64,000 bases of DNA, taken from positions 1 through 64,000 of the forward strand of contig NZ_QUNG01000013.1 in assembly GCF_003387375.1 (NCBI RefSeq). The letters are read 5' to 3'. This document shows positions 43,601 to 53,696 of the stretch, piece after piece. The position numbers were made by a program, and so were the translations under genes. The DNA comes from Marinomonas pollencensis (GTDB lineage Bacteria; Pseudomonadota; Gammaproteobacteria; Pseudomonadales; Marinomonadaceae). The notes under the pieces are model-generated. The model was not told the DNA's origin and made no database searches. It saw only the letters and a list, made by a program, of their open reading frames with translations. Every line of letters starts with the position of its first letter. Position 1 is the first letter of the stretch.

Positions 43601-44348
43601 ATATAATGGCCATGATGCCGTCGTAACTGAGTTTGAGGCCGGTGAGAAAAAGAAAAGTGAAGATGCATTTAAAAAAAGTATCAGAAGACAGCCTGTAATG
43701 CAGCCAAGCACCTAGCTGTACACCAAGGTAGGCTAGGGGAGTGAAGCATAGCGACAGTAGGATTGTGCGGCTATCAAACTCGCCAAGAAGAGAGTATGGA
43801 ATGAGCTTTGCGTAGTTTATGGCGGCAAAAATAACCGCCGCAGTGGCAACATAATGGGTTTTCCCCAGCTTTGCTCTTAGTAGATGAACACTCATTGGGG
43901 CACCGCCAGCATGGGCGATAAAGCTGGTAAATCCGCCTAATGTGCACCAGCTTTTTGATGCTAGAGCGCTTAGCGGTTGAAGTGTTTGTTTGCGTTTTTC
44001 CGTGGGCCAAGAGTTGATGGAGAAGCCGATAGCAATTACCCCGACTAGTATTTTTAGCCAGTCCTCTGAAAACCAGCTAGCTGTTAGGCCGCCGATAATA
44101 ACGCCTATAATAGCGGGTGGTATGCATGTTTTTAATTGTGCGGCGTCCCATTTCTGCCAAAATTTTTGTACCGTAAAAAGATCCATAAGGCAGAGCACTG
44201 GAAGCATGATTGCCGCCGCGTGCATGGGGGAAGTTTTTAGGGAGATGAGTGGTACCGCTAGAATGCCAAAGGCACCTGAAAAACCGCCTTTAGAAATACC
44301 TGTTAAAATAACAGCCAGTGCAATCAGTGAGATCAGTAGCCAATCCAT
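43599..44348 (-). CDS. TauE/SafE-type (TSUP) permease
   Basis: 249 aa with about eight membrane helices in two repeated halves. The opening (LISLIALAVILTGISKGGFSG) and the TSFIAHAGGAPMSVHLL block fit the family, which exports sulfite, sulfoacetate or other organic anions. The ATG at 44348 has AAGG upstream. It lies divergent to nnr across 37 bp. It occupies the place where queG is found in related genomes. Confidence 0.85.
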   Translation of the reverse strand: MDWLLISLIALAVILTGISKGGFSGAFGILAVPLISLKTSPMHAAAIMLPVLCLMDLFTVQKFWQKWDAAQLKTCIPPAIIGVIIGGLTASWFSEDWLKILVGVIAIGFSINSWPTEKRKQTLQPLSALASKSWCTLGGFTSFIAHAGGAPMSVHLLRAKLGKTHYVATAAVIFAAINYAKLIPYSLLGEFDSRTILLSLCFTPLAYLGVQLGAWLHYRLSSDTFFKCIFTFLFLTGLKLSYDGIMAII

Positions 44349-44385
44349 AGATAACCTTATATCTCGGGCATAGGAGATGAAAATA

Positions 44386-45879
44386 ATGAGACATATTGGT
44401 GCTTTTTCGACTCAGCCTGTTTTCAATGTGGCGTCTATCAGGCAGATAGAGAAAGCATTGTTTTCATTTGAGGGAAACAGTTTTACCGTTATGGAGCGAG
44501 CAGCTCAAGCTTTGTTTAAGCATATTGTCACAAAATGGCCTGATGCTCAGCATTTTGTCATCTTAGCTGGGGCTGGTAATAATGGCGGAGATGGCCTGTT
44601 GTTGGCGGTTTTGCTCAAGCAGGCGGGGTTGCAGGTATTGGTGCTGGATTGTGCTCACTCCCCACGCAGCGGTGATGCTCTGCGTGCCTTTGAGGCAGCG
44701 CAACGGGCTAAGGTAAACGTTGAGTTGTTTTCTATTGAGCAGGTATGTTCCGCTGCGGTTGTGGTGGATGGGGTGTTGGGGATTGGTGCACGTTTGCCGC
44801 TTAGGGAAGATTTGCAGTGCGTGGTGCACTGGATCAATCAGACCAAGCATAAGGGGGCGGCCGTGGTGGCCATCGACCTGCCGACTGGGGTTGATGCGGA
44901 TACTGGCTATGCTCAGCAATGTGTTGAGGCGGACTTAACCATATCTATGGTGCAGCTAAAAATAGGCAACTTACTTGGACGTGGTGGCATAGCGGCCGGA
45001 CAGTTAATAAATGACAGTTTGGGTTCGCAGTCAATAATGGCTGAAATGTCGTTAGCGGGTGGTCAGCTGCACTGGCTGGATGTGCGACAGTTCGTAAAAC
45101 AGAAGCCTTGCCCGCGTTATTTGGACAGTCATAAAGGCAGTTATGGTCATGTTGCTGTTGTTGGGGGTGATCATGGCTATGGTGGGGCGGCTTTGATGGC
45201 GAGTGAAGCGGCATCGAAAACCGGCGCAGGAACCGTTGCGTTACTTACTCGATGGGAACATGTGACAGCTTCGTTGGTGCGTAATCCGAATGTTATGGCG
45301 TTTGATGCACAGCAGGAACAAGTGTTGTCATTAGGTATTCGCAATCACTGTGTGTTGGTGTTGGGTCCAGGGTTGGGGCGCGCACGGTGGGGGCAGCAGC
45401 TATTTACACAAATGATGGCTTTGTCTTTGCCTACCGTGCTGGATGCTGATGGGCTTTTTTGGTTGTCACAAGACTCTGAGGTTGAGTTGCCAATAGGCTC
45501 TGTTATTACGCCTCATTTGGGGGAGGCTGCTCGCTTATTGGGTTGGCAAATTGAGCAAGTGAACCGCTCGCCAATAAAGGCTGCGTTATTGCTGGCGCGG
45601 CGTTATCGCTGTGTCGTGGTGTTGAAAGGAGTGACAACATTGGTGGTCAATGAGCGAGGAGACGTGTATATGGCAGGCAAATCTGAACCTGTGTTATCTA
45701 AAGGTGGTTCGGGGGATGTGTTGAGTGGCATGCTTGGTGCTACGCTGGCCTACTATAAAGACACTTTGGAGGCTGCTTTAATGGCGGTTTCTTGGCACAA
45801 TTACGCCGCAGGTGAAATGGCGGTGCATAAGGGGGTTCATTGTGGTCAGCCTTATGATGTATTGGATTATTTAGATTGA
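44386..45879 (+). CDS. nnr: Bifunctional NAD(P)H-hydrate repair enzyme
   Basis: 497 aa from the ATG at 44386, which has AGGAG nine nt upstream; the ATG at 44377 abuts that site and is unlikely. The N-terminal half is the NAD(P)HX epimerase (ILAGAGNNGGDGLLLAVLL). The C-terminal half is the ADP-dependent dehydratase (GSYGHVAVVGGDHGYGGAA, GPGLGRA, SKGGSGDVLSGMLGA). Repairs damaged nicotinamide cofactors. Overlaps or abuts tsaE. Confidence 0.94.
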   Translation: MRHIGAFSTQPVFNVASIRQIEKALFSFEGNSFTVMERAAQALFKHIVTKWPDAQHFVILAGAGNNGGDGLLLAVLLKQAGLQVLVLDCAHSPRSGDALRAFEAAQRAKVNVELFSIEQVCSAAVVVDGVLGIGARLPLREDLQCVVHWINQTKHKGAAVVAIDLPTGVDADTGYAQQCVEADLTISMVQLKIGNLLGRGGIAAGQLINDSLGSQSIMAEMSLAGGQLHWLDVRQFVKQKPCPRYLDSHKGSYGHVAVVGGDHGYGGAALMASEAASKTGAGTVALLTRWEHVTASLVRNPNVMAFDAQQEQVLSLGIRNHCVLVLGPGLGRARWGQQLFTQMMALSLPTVLDADGLFWLSQDSEVELPIGSVITPHLGEAARLLGWQIEQVNRSPIKAALLLARRYRCVVVLKGVTTLVVNERGDVYMAGKSEPVLSKGGSGDVLSGMLGATLAYYKDTLEAALMAVSWHNYAAGEMAVHKGVHCGQPYDVLDYLD

Positions 45880-45911
45880 ACGGCCAGCAACTATTGAGGA
45901 ATGACAAAGTA

Positions 45912-46379
45912 ATGCGAGTTGAAAAAGAAGTGTATGGCGAAGAGGCCATGGAGGCATTTGGTGCTGGCTTGGCGCAAGCGTTTAATAAAGGTGCGGTGGT
46001 TTACCTTGAAGGGGATCTTGGTATGGGTAAAACAACCATGGTGCGTGGCGTATTACGAGGCCTAGGATATGAAGGTCCAGTGAAGAGTCCGACGTATACG
46101 CTTGTTGAGCCTTATGAGTTTACCGACTTAGAAGTGTTTCATTTTGATTTGTATCGCGTGGGCGATGCGGAAGAATTGGAATACATGGGGATTCGGGACT
46201 ATTTTACAGAACGCGGCGTGTGCTTGATTGAGTGGGCTGAAATGGGGCTTGGCGTGTTGCCTGAGGCTGATGTGATTGTCTCGATTGAGCGTATTGCTCA
46301 AGGGCGCAAAGTGGTCGTCGCTTCGGGCACTGAAAAAGGCTCGTTGGCTTTGCGCAGTTTATCGGAGGTGAAGATTTAG
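45912..46379 (+). CDS. tsaE: tRNA threonylcarbamoyladenosine ATPase TsaE
   Basis: 155 aa from the ATG at 45912 with TGAGGA upstream; a TTG at 45876 would overlap the nnr stop. P-loop LEGDLGMGKTTMVRG, the SPTYTLVEPYE block and LIEWAEMG are diagnostic. Required for t6A37 modification with TsaB, TsaC and TsaD. Conserved neighbour of amiB and mutL. Confidence 0.95.
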   Translation: MRVEKEVYGEEAMEAFGAGLAQAFNKGAVVYLEGDLGMGKTTMVRGVLRGLGYEGPVKSPTYTLVEPYEFTDLEVFHFDLYRVGDAEELEYMGIRDYFTERGVCLIEWAEMGLGVLPEADVIVSIERIAQGRKVVVASGTEKGSLALRSLSEVKI

Positions 46380-46401
46380 TTGGTCTGTTAATGTCTTTCT
46401 A

Positions 46402-46430
46402 CTGACTAAGATTGAGATCCACTTAGTCAG
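46402..46430 (+). repeat. Inverted repeat between tsaE and amiB
   Basis: CTGACTAAG (46402-46410) pairs perfectly with CTTAGTCAG (46422-46430) over an 11-nt loop. No T-run follows, so it could be an operator or an RNA element ahead of amiB. Confidence 0.5.
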
Positions 46431-46469
46431 CAGTTATAGTGTGTCACATATACTAGCTAGCTGTCTGAT

Positions 46470-47798
46470 ATGCATAATAAATTTCGCACTTATCTAATTT
46501 TTTTCTGCCACTTTTTTTTATTGTTGGCGTGTTTTGATGTGTCTGCGGCTGAAATTCGCGACATTCGTGTGGGGCAACAAAATGGTGTCACACGATTGGT
46601 CTTTGAATTGACGGCAGCATCAGAGCACAGAATGTTTCCATTATCTAATCCAGATCGTGTGGTGTTGGATATTAGTAAAGTCCATTTAAGTGAGACTGTG
46701 GTTAATCATTTGTCCGCGCTGTCTTCTGGTGTTTTGATGCGGGTGCGTTACGCTCGCCGAAACGACGGGGTTCGATTCGTGCTCGATTTATCCCAACAGG
46801 TGCGTGCGAAAAGCACGGTGTTGGCAGCCAATGGTCAATATGGCCCGCGTATTTTGGTGGAACTCAGTTATGGCACTAAGCAGGTTGCGAAAGCCGTCAA
46901 AAGCTTAGCGTCTATCGAAAGTGCAAAACGGGATATTGTTATTGCGATCGACCCAGGTCACGGTGGCAAAGACCCTGGTGCGTTGGGTAAGTATCGGGTT
47001 CGTGAAAAAGACATTGTGCTGTCTATCGCAAAAGAATTGGCTAGGCGCATCAATAAAGTGGATGGTTTTAAAGCGGTGCTAACCCGTTCTACTGATGTGT
47101 TTTTAAAGCTTAGGGATCGATCTAAGGTTGCGCGCGAAGCGAATGCTGACTTAATGGTGTCGATACACGCTGACTCCTTTACCCGGGCCAGTGCTCGTGG
47201 GGCTTCGGTATGGGCGTTATCGTTAAGTGGTAAATCCTCTGAAATGGGGCGCTGGTTGGCGCAGCAAGAAAACTCTGCAGATTTGGTGGGCGGGATTTCG
47301 CTGGACGATAAAGATCAGTTGTTGGCTGAAGTCTTGCTGGATATGTCGATGAATTCGACGATTCAAATGAGCTTAAACGTAGGTACTAGCGTTCTGAGTG
47401 ATTTAAAGGGCGTGGCTAGGTTGCACAAAAATACGGTTCAACAAGCGGGCTTTGTGGTCTTGAAATCTCCGGATATTCCATCCATTTTGATAGAAACCGG
47501 TTTTGTTTCTAACAGTACCGAAGCGAAGAATCTGTCCAGCAAAACCTATCGTTATAAGATGGCGGCTGCGATTTCCAGTGGCATAGTGGGCTATTTTACT
47601 AACAATGCACCGAAAGGGACCTTGCTGGCATGGAAGCAACAACGTCATGCTGGTTATGCTTATACGGTGGCCCGAGGCGATACGCTTTCCCAGATTGCGC
47701 GTCGTAACAATGTTTCTCTTAGTGCCTTAAGAAGTGCCAATTCCCTAAAAAATGATGTTATTTGGGTGGGCCAAAAACTTCTTATTCCGGCAAGTTAA
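46470..47798 (+). CDS. amiB: N-acetylmuramoyl-L-alanine amidase AmiB
   Basis: 442 aa. Signal peptide (~1-26: [19 protein letters not shown]), AMIN domain (~27-130) that targets the septum, Amidase_3 domain (~155-375) with zinc ligands in [16 protein letters not shown], the Glu of REKDIV and the His of [10 protein letters not shown], then a C-terminal LysM repeat ([17 protein letters not shown]). Splits daughter cells by cutting peptidoglycan cross-links. No ribosome site is obvious. Confidence 0.94.
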   Translation: MHNKFRTYLIFFCHFFLLLACFDVSAAEIRDIRVGQQNGVTRLVFELTAASEHRMFPLSNPDRVVLDISKVHLSETVVNHLSALSSGVLMRVRYARRNDGVRFVLDLSQQVRAKSTVLAANGQYGPRILVELSYGTKQVAKAVKSLASIESAKRDIVIAIDPGHGGKDPGALGKYRVREKDIVLSIAKELARRINKVDGFKAVLTRSTDVFLKLRDRSKVAREANADLMVSIHADSFTRASARGASVWALSLSGKSSEMGRWLAQQENSADLVGGISLDDKDQLLAEVLLDMSMNSTIQMSLNVGTSVLSDLKGVARLHKNTVQQAGFVVLKSPDIPSILIETGFVSNSTEAKNLSSKTYRYKMAAAISSGIVGYFTNNAPKGTLLAWKQQRHAGYAYTVARGDTLSQIARRNNVSLSALRSANSLKNDVIWVGQKLLIPAS

Positions 47799-47851
47799 TC
47801 GATAGCAACTCCTGCTTACAGGTGGGAGTTGTTCCCAATGAAAGGCAGTTC

Positions 47852-49813
47852 ATGCAAAGAATTAATCTTTTATCCCCTCGTTTAGCAAACCAAATCGCGG
47901 CAGGTGAGGTGGTCGAACGTCCAGCTTCTGTGGTTAAAGAGTTGCTTGAAAATAGCCTGGACGCAGGTGCAACGCAGCTTGATATTGATGTGGAGCAGGG
48001 CGGCGTTAGGCGCATCAAAATTCGTGATAATGGTGCGGGCATATTAAAAGACGATTTGTCCTTGGCGTTGAGTCGCCATGCGACCAGTAAAATTATCACC
48101 TTGGACGATCTGGAAGCGGTTCGTACGCTCGGCTTTCGCGGAGAAGCGTTGGCCAGTATTAGTTCGGTGTCGCGTTTGCATTTAACTTCCCAGGCAGAAG
48201 GTGAGGATGATGCATGGCGGGTGGAAACAGAAGGCAAGGATATGAGCACCTCAGTGCGCCCTGCCTCTCACCCTAAAGGCACCACGATAGATGTCCGAGA
48301 TTTGTTTTTTAATACGCCGGCTCGGCGTAAGTTTCTGCGTACTGAAAAAACCGAATTTAACCATCTTGAAGAGGTGGTGAAGCGGCTTGCCTTGAGTCGT
48401 TACGACACAGGTTTTCGATTAAGTCACAATGGCAAGCAGGTGTATGACCTTCGTCCTGTGACAGATCAGTTGCACGCAGAGCATCGGTTGGCCAGTTTGT
48501 TGGGTAAGAAGTTCATCGAAAATGCTTTGACTATCGATGTGGAGGCAGCTGGGTTGCGCTTGTGGGGTTGGATTGGTCTGCCAACTTTCTCGCGTTCGCA
48601 GGCGGATTTGCAGTACTTTTTTGTTAACGGTCGGGTGGTGAAAGATAAGCTGGTGGCCCATGCGGTGCGTCAAGCCTATCGAGATGTTTTATACAATGGT
48701 CGTCACCCTACCTTTGTTTTGTATTTGGAATTAGACCCAGCAACAGTGGATGTTAACGTTCATCCTACTAAGCATGAAGTACGTTTTCGTGATGGCCGCT
48801 TAGTGCATGATTTTCTGTTTAGTCGGATTCATAAAGCGATTGCTGATGTGCGTCCTGAATCGGAAGGGACAGAGGATGCAGAGACAGGATTAAGTGTTTC
48901 ACAAGGTGGCGTGCATCAAGAGCCAGCAATCACGGAGCAGTCTGCATTGCCCTTGGCAAATCGGCCTACGGGCGGTTCGGACTGGATGCAGGCGTCACCA
49001 ACGCGAGTCGATTCCGGACAAGTAGCAGGGCAGCTGGAAGGGATGCAGCGTTTGTCTGGTTATGCCAATGATTACGCTTCCGCTTCTGGTTATACGCCGA
49101 CTGGTGGTTTTTCCTCGGCTGATGGTGAGCAGGTGGATCCGCTGACGGGTGAAATTCGCCAAGTGAATGGTTTTGCTTTGCCTGTGAACTCGACTTTTTC
49201 TGGGGAGATAAAAGAGGGTTACCAAACTGTGCCGCCCTTGGGTTTTGCTGTGGCTCAGTTGCATGGTGTTTATATCTTGTCAGAAAGCGAAAATGGCTTG
49301 ATTCTAGTGGATATGCATGCGGCCCATGAACGTATTGTTTACGAACGAATGAAAGCCTCATTTTATGAGAAAAGCATCGCTACTCAGCCCTTGTTGGTTC
49401 CCATTAATGTGTCTGTCTCACAAAGCGAAGCGGATTTGGTGGAAGAGAGCGCTGATGTGTTTTCTGCCTTTGGTTTCAGGGTTGAGCGCACCGGTCTAGA
49501 GAGTGTGATGGTGCGAGAAGTGCCTATTATCCTGATTAAAGCAGATGCTGAGGCGCTTGTTCGAGATGTTATTAGTGATCTGTCTACTAACGGTGTGTCT
49601 GATTTGTTAGAAGCCAGAGCAAATGAATTAATGGCTACCATGTCTTGTCATGGTGCGGTGCGGGCGAATCGTAAATTGACGATTGCGGAAATGAACAGCC
49701 TGCTGCGTGACATGGAGATTACCGAGAGGAGTGGTCAGTGTAATCATGGTCGCCCAACCTGGACTCAGATGACAATGTCTGATCTTGATAAATTATTTTT
49801 ACGAGGGCGCTAG
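47852..49813 (+). CDS. mutL: DNA mismatch repair protein MutL
   Basis: 653 aa from the ATG at 47852 ([20 protein letters not shown]); the frame is open to 47762 but that part overlaps amiB. GHKL ATPase motifs: [31 protein letters not shown] linker (~335-455) of low conservation precedes the dimerisation domain, which ends [10 protein letters not shown]. There is no DQHAAHERI-type endonuclease motif of the MutL-alpha class, in line with a MutH-type or other scheme. Confidence 0.96.
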   Translation: MQRINLLSPRLANQIAAGEVVERPASVVKELLENSLDAGATQLDIDVEQGGVRRIKIRDNGAGILKDDLSLALSRHATSKIITLDDLEAVRTLGFRGEALASISSVSRLHLTSQAEGEDDAWRVETEGKDMSTSVRPASHPKGTTIDVRDLFFNTPARRKFLRTEKTEFNHLEEVVKRLALSRYDTGFRLSHNGKQVYDLRPVTDQLHAEHRLASLLGKKFIENALTIDVEAAGLRLWGWIGLPTFSRSQADLQYFFVNGRVVKDKLVAHAVRQAYRDVLYNGRHPTFVLYLELDPATVDVNVHPTKHEVRFRDGRLVHDFLFSRIHKAIADVRPESEGTEDAETGLSVSQGGVHQEPAITEQSALPLANRPTGGSDWMQASPTRVDSGQVAGQLEGMQRLSGYANDYASASGYTPTGGFSSADGEQVDPLTGEIRQVNGFALPVNSTFSGEIKEGYQTVPPLGFAVAQLHGVYILSESENGLILVDMHAAHERIVYERMKASFYEKSIATQPLLVPINVSVSQSEADLVEESADVFSAFGFRVERTGLESVMVREVPIILIKADAEALVRDVISDLSTNGVSDLLEARANELMATMSCHGAVRANRKLTIAEMNSLLRDMEITERSGQCNHGRPTWTQMTMSDLDKLFLRGR

Positions 49814-49814
49814 T

Positions 49815-50747
49815 ATGGCAAAACCGAGTGTTGTTTGTTTAATGGGGCCGACGGCGTCAGGTAAGACAGGGTTGGCGGTTGAGTTGGCACAAAATCACGG
49901 CTATGAAATTATTAGTGTTGACTCTGCCTTGGTTTATAAAGGTATGGATATTGGTACCGCCAAACCGGATGCCAGCATCTTGGCGAAAGCGCCACACCGC
50001 CTGATTGATATTATTGACCCTCTTGAGTCCTATTCGGCGGCGGATTTTGTAGAAGATGCCGTGACTCAGTCGCAGGAAATTATTGCGGCGGGCAAAACGC
50101 CTTTGTTAGTGGGTGGCACCATGATGTATTTCAATGCTTTGCAAAAGGGCTTGGCGCCACTGCCTAGTGCTGATGACAGTATTAGGGCCGCTCTTGAGCA
50201 GGAAGCGGCAGACAAGGGTTGGCCGGCGTTGCACGAGGAGTTGGCGCGGGTCGACCCTGAGTCAGCGTTACGTATTCATCCTAACGACCCTCAGCGTTTA
50301 CAAAGGGCGTTAGAAGTGTACCGAGTGTCGGGGCGTTCGATGACTCAATGGTGGGCGGAACAAGAGCCGGTCTCTTTGCCCTTTGATATGGTGAATTTGG
50401 CTGTTATGCCAAAAGAAAGAAGTGAGTTGCACGCACGAATTGAGCAGCGTTTTTACGAGATGATGGATCAAGGCTTTTTACAGGAGGTTGAATCCTTATA
50501 TCAGCGTGGTGATTTGTCGATTGATCTGCCTTCTATGCGCTGTGTTGGTTATCGGCAGCTGTGGCACTATTTAAATGGTGACGATTTGCTTGAAGATGCT
50601 ATCTTTAAGGGAGTGGTTGCCACTCGCCAGCTTGCCAAAAGACAGCTAACTTGGCTTCGAGGGTGGGATGATTTGATGATTTTTGACAGTTTGTCGAAAG
50701 ATCTTGTCTCTCAGGCCTTGAATTACATAGAAAGCAGGATTATATAG
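49815..50747 (+). CDS. miaA: tRNA dimethylallyltransferase MiaA
   Basis: 310 aa from the ATG at 49815, one nt after the mutL stop. P-loop [34 protein letters not shown] and the [20 protein letters not shown] block. Adds the isopentenyl group to A37 of UNN-reading tRNAs, which would include the tRNA-Leu in this window. Confidence 0.96.
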   Translation: MAKPSVVCLMGPTASGKTGLAVELAQNHGYEIISVDSALVYKGMDIGTAKPDASILAKAPHRLIDIIDPLESYSAADFVEDAVTQSQEIIAAGKTPLLVGGTMMYFNALQKGLAPLPSADDSIRAALEQEAADKGWPALHEELARVDPESALRIHPNDPQRLQRALEVYRVSGRSMTQWWAEQEPVSLPFDMVNLAVMPKERSELHARIEQRFYEMMDQGFLQEVESLYQRGDLSIDLPSMRCVGYRQLWHYLNGDDLLEDAIFKGVVATRQLAKRQLTWLRGWDDLMIFDSLSKDLVSQALNYIESRII

Positions 50748-50836
50748 GGGAAATAAAGAAAGATTTCGTGTACTATCTACCGTATTGTTTTACTAAGATT
50801 AATTTTATTTTTTTGCGCTTGCTTAAGGAGATTCCA

Positions 50837-51082
50837 ATGTCGAAAGGGCAATCATTACAAGACCCTTATCTAAATGTTTTACGTAAAGAGAGAGTGCCTG
50901 TTTCTATCTTTCTTGTAAATGGTATTAAACTTCAAGGTCAAATCGAATCCTTTGATCAGTTTGTGATTCTTTTGAAAAACACAGTCAGCCAAATGGTATA
51001 TAAGCATGCCATTTCAACTGTTGTGCCTTCTCGTACTATCCGTGTCCCGTCTCCTGATCAGCCGGAAGATGCTACTGAATAG
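50837..51082 (+). CDS. hfq: RNA chaperone Hfq
   Basis: 81 aa from the ATG at 50837 (AAGGAG upstream); the longer frame to 50768 is not supported. Sm1 motif ([20 protein letters not shown]) and Sm2 motif ([12 protein letters not shown]). Short acidic tail, as in Pseudomonas rather than E. coli. Confidence 0.97.
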   Translation: MSKGQSLQDPYLNVLRKERVPVSIFLVNGIKLQGQIESFDQFVILLKNTVSQMVYKHAISTVVPSRTIRVPSPDQPEDATE

Positions 51083-51117
51083 TTTGCTGTTAACAGGGCA
51101 AACTGAGGAATATTAAT

Positions 51118-52407
51118 TTGTTTTTTGAACGCCCCGATAGTGGTGAAATTGCAGTATTGGTTCATATGGAGTTTCATGATCAGCGTGAATCCTATGGACC
51201 GGAAGAGTTTGTTGAACTTTCCATCTCTGCTGGTGCAGATCCGATAGCGGTTGTTACCGGATCTCGCCAGCGTCCTGATTCCAGATATTTTGTCGGTACT
51301 GGCAAATTGGATGAAATCAAAGGCATTGTTGATCGAGAAGGGGCAGAAGTCGTCCTTTTTGATCACGCTTTGTCTCCTTCTCAAGAGCGTAACCTAGAAA
51401 GTATTTTGAATTGTCGAGTGCTTGACCGCACTGGATTGATCTTGGATATTTTTGCCCAGCGTGCACGTACCCATGAAGGTAAGTTACAAGTAGAGCTTGC
51501 CCAGCTTCAGCATATGTCTACACGGCTGATTCGAGGCTGGACTCACTTGGAGCGCCAGAAAGGCGGTATTGGTATGCGTGGCCCAGGTGAAACTCAGCTA
51601 GAAACTGACCGTCGTTTGTTGCGTGAGCGTATCAAAGCCATTCAAAAACGCTTAGATAAAGTAAATGCACAACGTGACCAAAGTCGTCGAGCTCGTTCCC
51701 GTTCAGCGGTACCGACTGTGTCTTTGGTGGGCTACACCAATGCGGGTAAATCAACCTTGTTTAATCGTGCCACTGGCGCGGACGTGTATGCGGCCGACCA
51801 GTTGTTTGCTACCTTGGATCCAACGTTGCGACGTTTAGATCTAGAGCAAATCGGAACGGTTGTATTGGCGGATACGGTAGGTTTTATTCGACAATTACCG
51901 CACCGCTTGGTAAAAGCGTTTCAGGCGACATTAAAAGAGTCTTCTGAAGCGGATTTGTTGCTTCACATTGTTGATGCGGCGGATTTATCCCGAGATGAAA
52001 ATATTTCAGAAGTGGAAAGTGTGCTGCAAGAGATTGGCGCAGAGGAAGTGCCAACACTTAAAGTCTTCAATAAGATTGATATGTTGCCAACGGGTGAGGC
52101 TCGTATTGATCGAGATCCAGATGGTAAGCCAGTTCGTGTCTGGGTATCTGCTCGTGACGGTGTGGGAATTGACTTGTTACAGCAGGCGATAGCGGAACTT
52201 TTGGCGGAAGATGTACTCAATGAAACGCTAGTGTTGCCAAATGAGTATGGTCGCTTACGGGCGATGTTGTTTGAGCAAGGAGCGGTTCGTTCTGAACGCT
52301 ATGATGAGTTTGGGCAGTCTATCTTAGAAGTAAGGTTGCCAAAAAAGGACTATTTACAAATACTAGCGCGTGCTGGAATGTCTGAAGATCAGATTGAAGC
52401 TGCATAA
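51118..52407 (+). CDS. hflX: Ribosome-splitting GTPase HflX
   Basis: 429 aa. Starts at a TTG (51118): the reading MFFERPDSGEIAVLVHMEF matches the family's beginning, GAGGAA lies just upstream, and no ATG precedes the conserved region. N-terminal HflX domain, then a G-domain with GYTNAGKSTLF, DTVGF and NKID. Rescues stalled ribosomes under heat stress. Followed by hflK in a conserved run. Confidence 0.95.
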   Translation: MFFERPDSGEIAVLVHMEFHDQRESYGPEEFVELSISAGADPIAVVTGSRQRPDSRYFVGTGKLDEIKGIVDREGAEVVLFDHALSPSQERNLESILNCRVLDRTGLILDIFAQRARTHEGKLQVELAQLQHMSTRLIRGWTHLERQKGGIGMRGPGETQLETDRRLLRERIKAIQKRLDKVNAQRDQSRRARSRSAVPTVSLVGYTNAGKSTLFNRATGADVYAADQLFATLDPTLRRLDLEQIGTVVLADTVGFIRQLPHRLVKAFQATLKESSEADLLLHIVDAADLSRDENISEVESVLQEIGAEEVPTLKVFNKIDMLPTGEARIDRDPDGKPVRVWVSARDGVGIDLLQQAIAELLAEDVLNETLVLPNEYGRLRAMLFEQGAVRSERYDEFGQSILEVRLPKKDYLQILARAGMSEDQIEAA

Positions 52408-52448
52408 CTCAAGATTTGATTATCATTAAAATAAAGTGGAGATGTAGT

Positions 52449-53696
52449 ATGGCCTGGAATGAACCGGGTAATAACGACAAGGACCCATGGAATCCGGATA
52501 AAAACCGTACCGATGGGGGTCGCCCAAATGACGGTCGCGAAAAGGATTCCAATGGTAGTGATCCGTGGGGTCGTCAAACTGGTGGTAATGATCAAAGTCC
52601 ACCAGACCTTGATGAAGCCTTCAGAAAGCTAATGGGTATGCTGGGCGTCAAGAAAGGCCGTAAAGGTGGTTCTGGCGGCGGCGGTGATTCTGGCTTCTCT
52701 GGTAAATTTGGCGGTAGCTTAATTGCGATTGTGCTGATTGCTTTGCTGGGTTTGTGGGCTGCGTCAGGGGTTTATCAGGTAGATCAGCAAGAGCGTGGCG
52801 TAGTGCTGCGTTTGGGTAAATACCATGAGACCGTGATGCCTGGTTTGCATTGGAATGCGCCTTTGGTGGATTCTGTGAGCAAGGTGAATGTGACAAAAGT
52901 ACGTTCCCACGATCACAAGGCTTTGATGTTGACAGTTGATGATAATATCGTTGATGTCAGTGTTTCTGTGCAGTATTCGGTAGAAAATCCAAAAGATTTC
53001 CTGTTGAATGTGCGTGATCCTGAAGAGTCTCTTGCCCAGGCAACAGAAAGTGCGTTGCGTCATGTTGTTGGTAGCTCTGAAATGGATCAGATTCTTACAG
53101 AAGGTCGTGAATTGTTAGCGACAGAAGTAAAAGCTCGCCTGCAAGATTACAACAACGCTTATGGTACTGGCTTACTTATTTCTAAAGTAAACGTGGAAAA
53201 CACTCAGGCTCCGACTCAGGTGCAAGAGGCGTTTGATGACGTTATCAAGGCGAAAGAAGATGAGTTGCGCGTGCGCAACGAAGCGGAATCCTATGCTAAC
53301 GGTATTATTCCTGAGGCGCGTGGTAAAGCGCAGCGTATTAGAGAAGAAGCTGAGGCGTATCGTTCTGAAATAGTGGCTCGTGCAAGTGGTCAAGCGGATC
53401 GTTTTGATCGTTTATACCGTGAGTATGTTAAAGCACCAGATGTGACGCGTCGTCGTCTCTACATTGAGACCATGGAGTCTGTTTATAAAGACACTAATAA
53501 GGTCGTTGTGGATACCGAAGACGGTAATAATATGATGTACCTGCCTCTGGACCAGTTGATGAAAAATCAAGCTTCAGGAAGCAAAGTAGACGTTAGGTCT
53601 CTCGATTCTAATAGCATTGGTACGATAACGGACCAAGTAATAGATGAGCTTCGTAAGCGCCAAGGTTCAACGGTAAATAGACAGGGGAGAAACTAA
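52449..53696 (+). CDS. hflK: FtsH protease modulator HflK
   Basis: 415 aa from the ATG at 52449 with GGAG upstream. A Gly/Asp/Asn-rich N-terminal tail (MAWNEPGNNDKDPWNPDKN), one membrane helix (~91-111), then an SPFH domain and a long coiled-coil (AKEDELRVRNEAESYANGII). Forms the HflKC cage around FtsH. The stop overlaps the hflC ATG by one base. Confidence 0.95.
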   Translation: MAWNEPGNNDKDPWNPDKNRTDGGRPNDGREKDSNGSDPWGRQTGGNDQSPPDLDEAFRKLMGMLGVKKGRKGGSGGGGDSGFSGKFGGSLIAIVLIALLGLWAASGVYQVDQQERGVVLRLGKYHETVMPGLHWNAPLVDSVSKVNVTKVRSHDHKALMLTVDDNIVDVSVSVQYSVENPKDFLLNVRDPEESLAQATESALRHVVGSSEMDQILTEGRELLATEVKARLQDYNNAYGTGLLISKVNVENTQAPTQVQEAFDDVIKAKEDELRVRNEAESYANGIIPEARGKAQRIREEAEAYRSEIVARASGQADRFDRLYREYVKAPDVTRRRLYIETMESVYKDTNKVVVDTEDGNNMMYLPLDQLMKNQASGSKVDVRSLDSNSIGTITDQVIDELRKRQGSTVNRQGRN

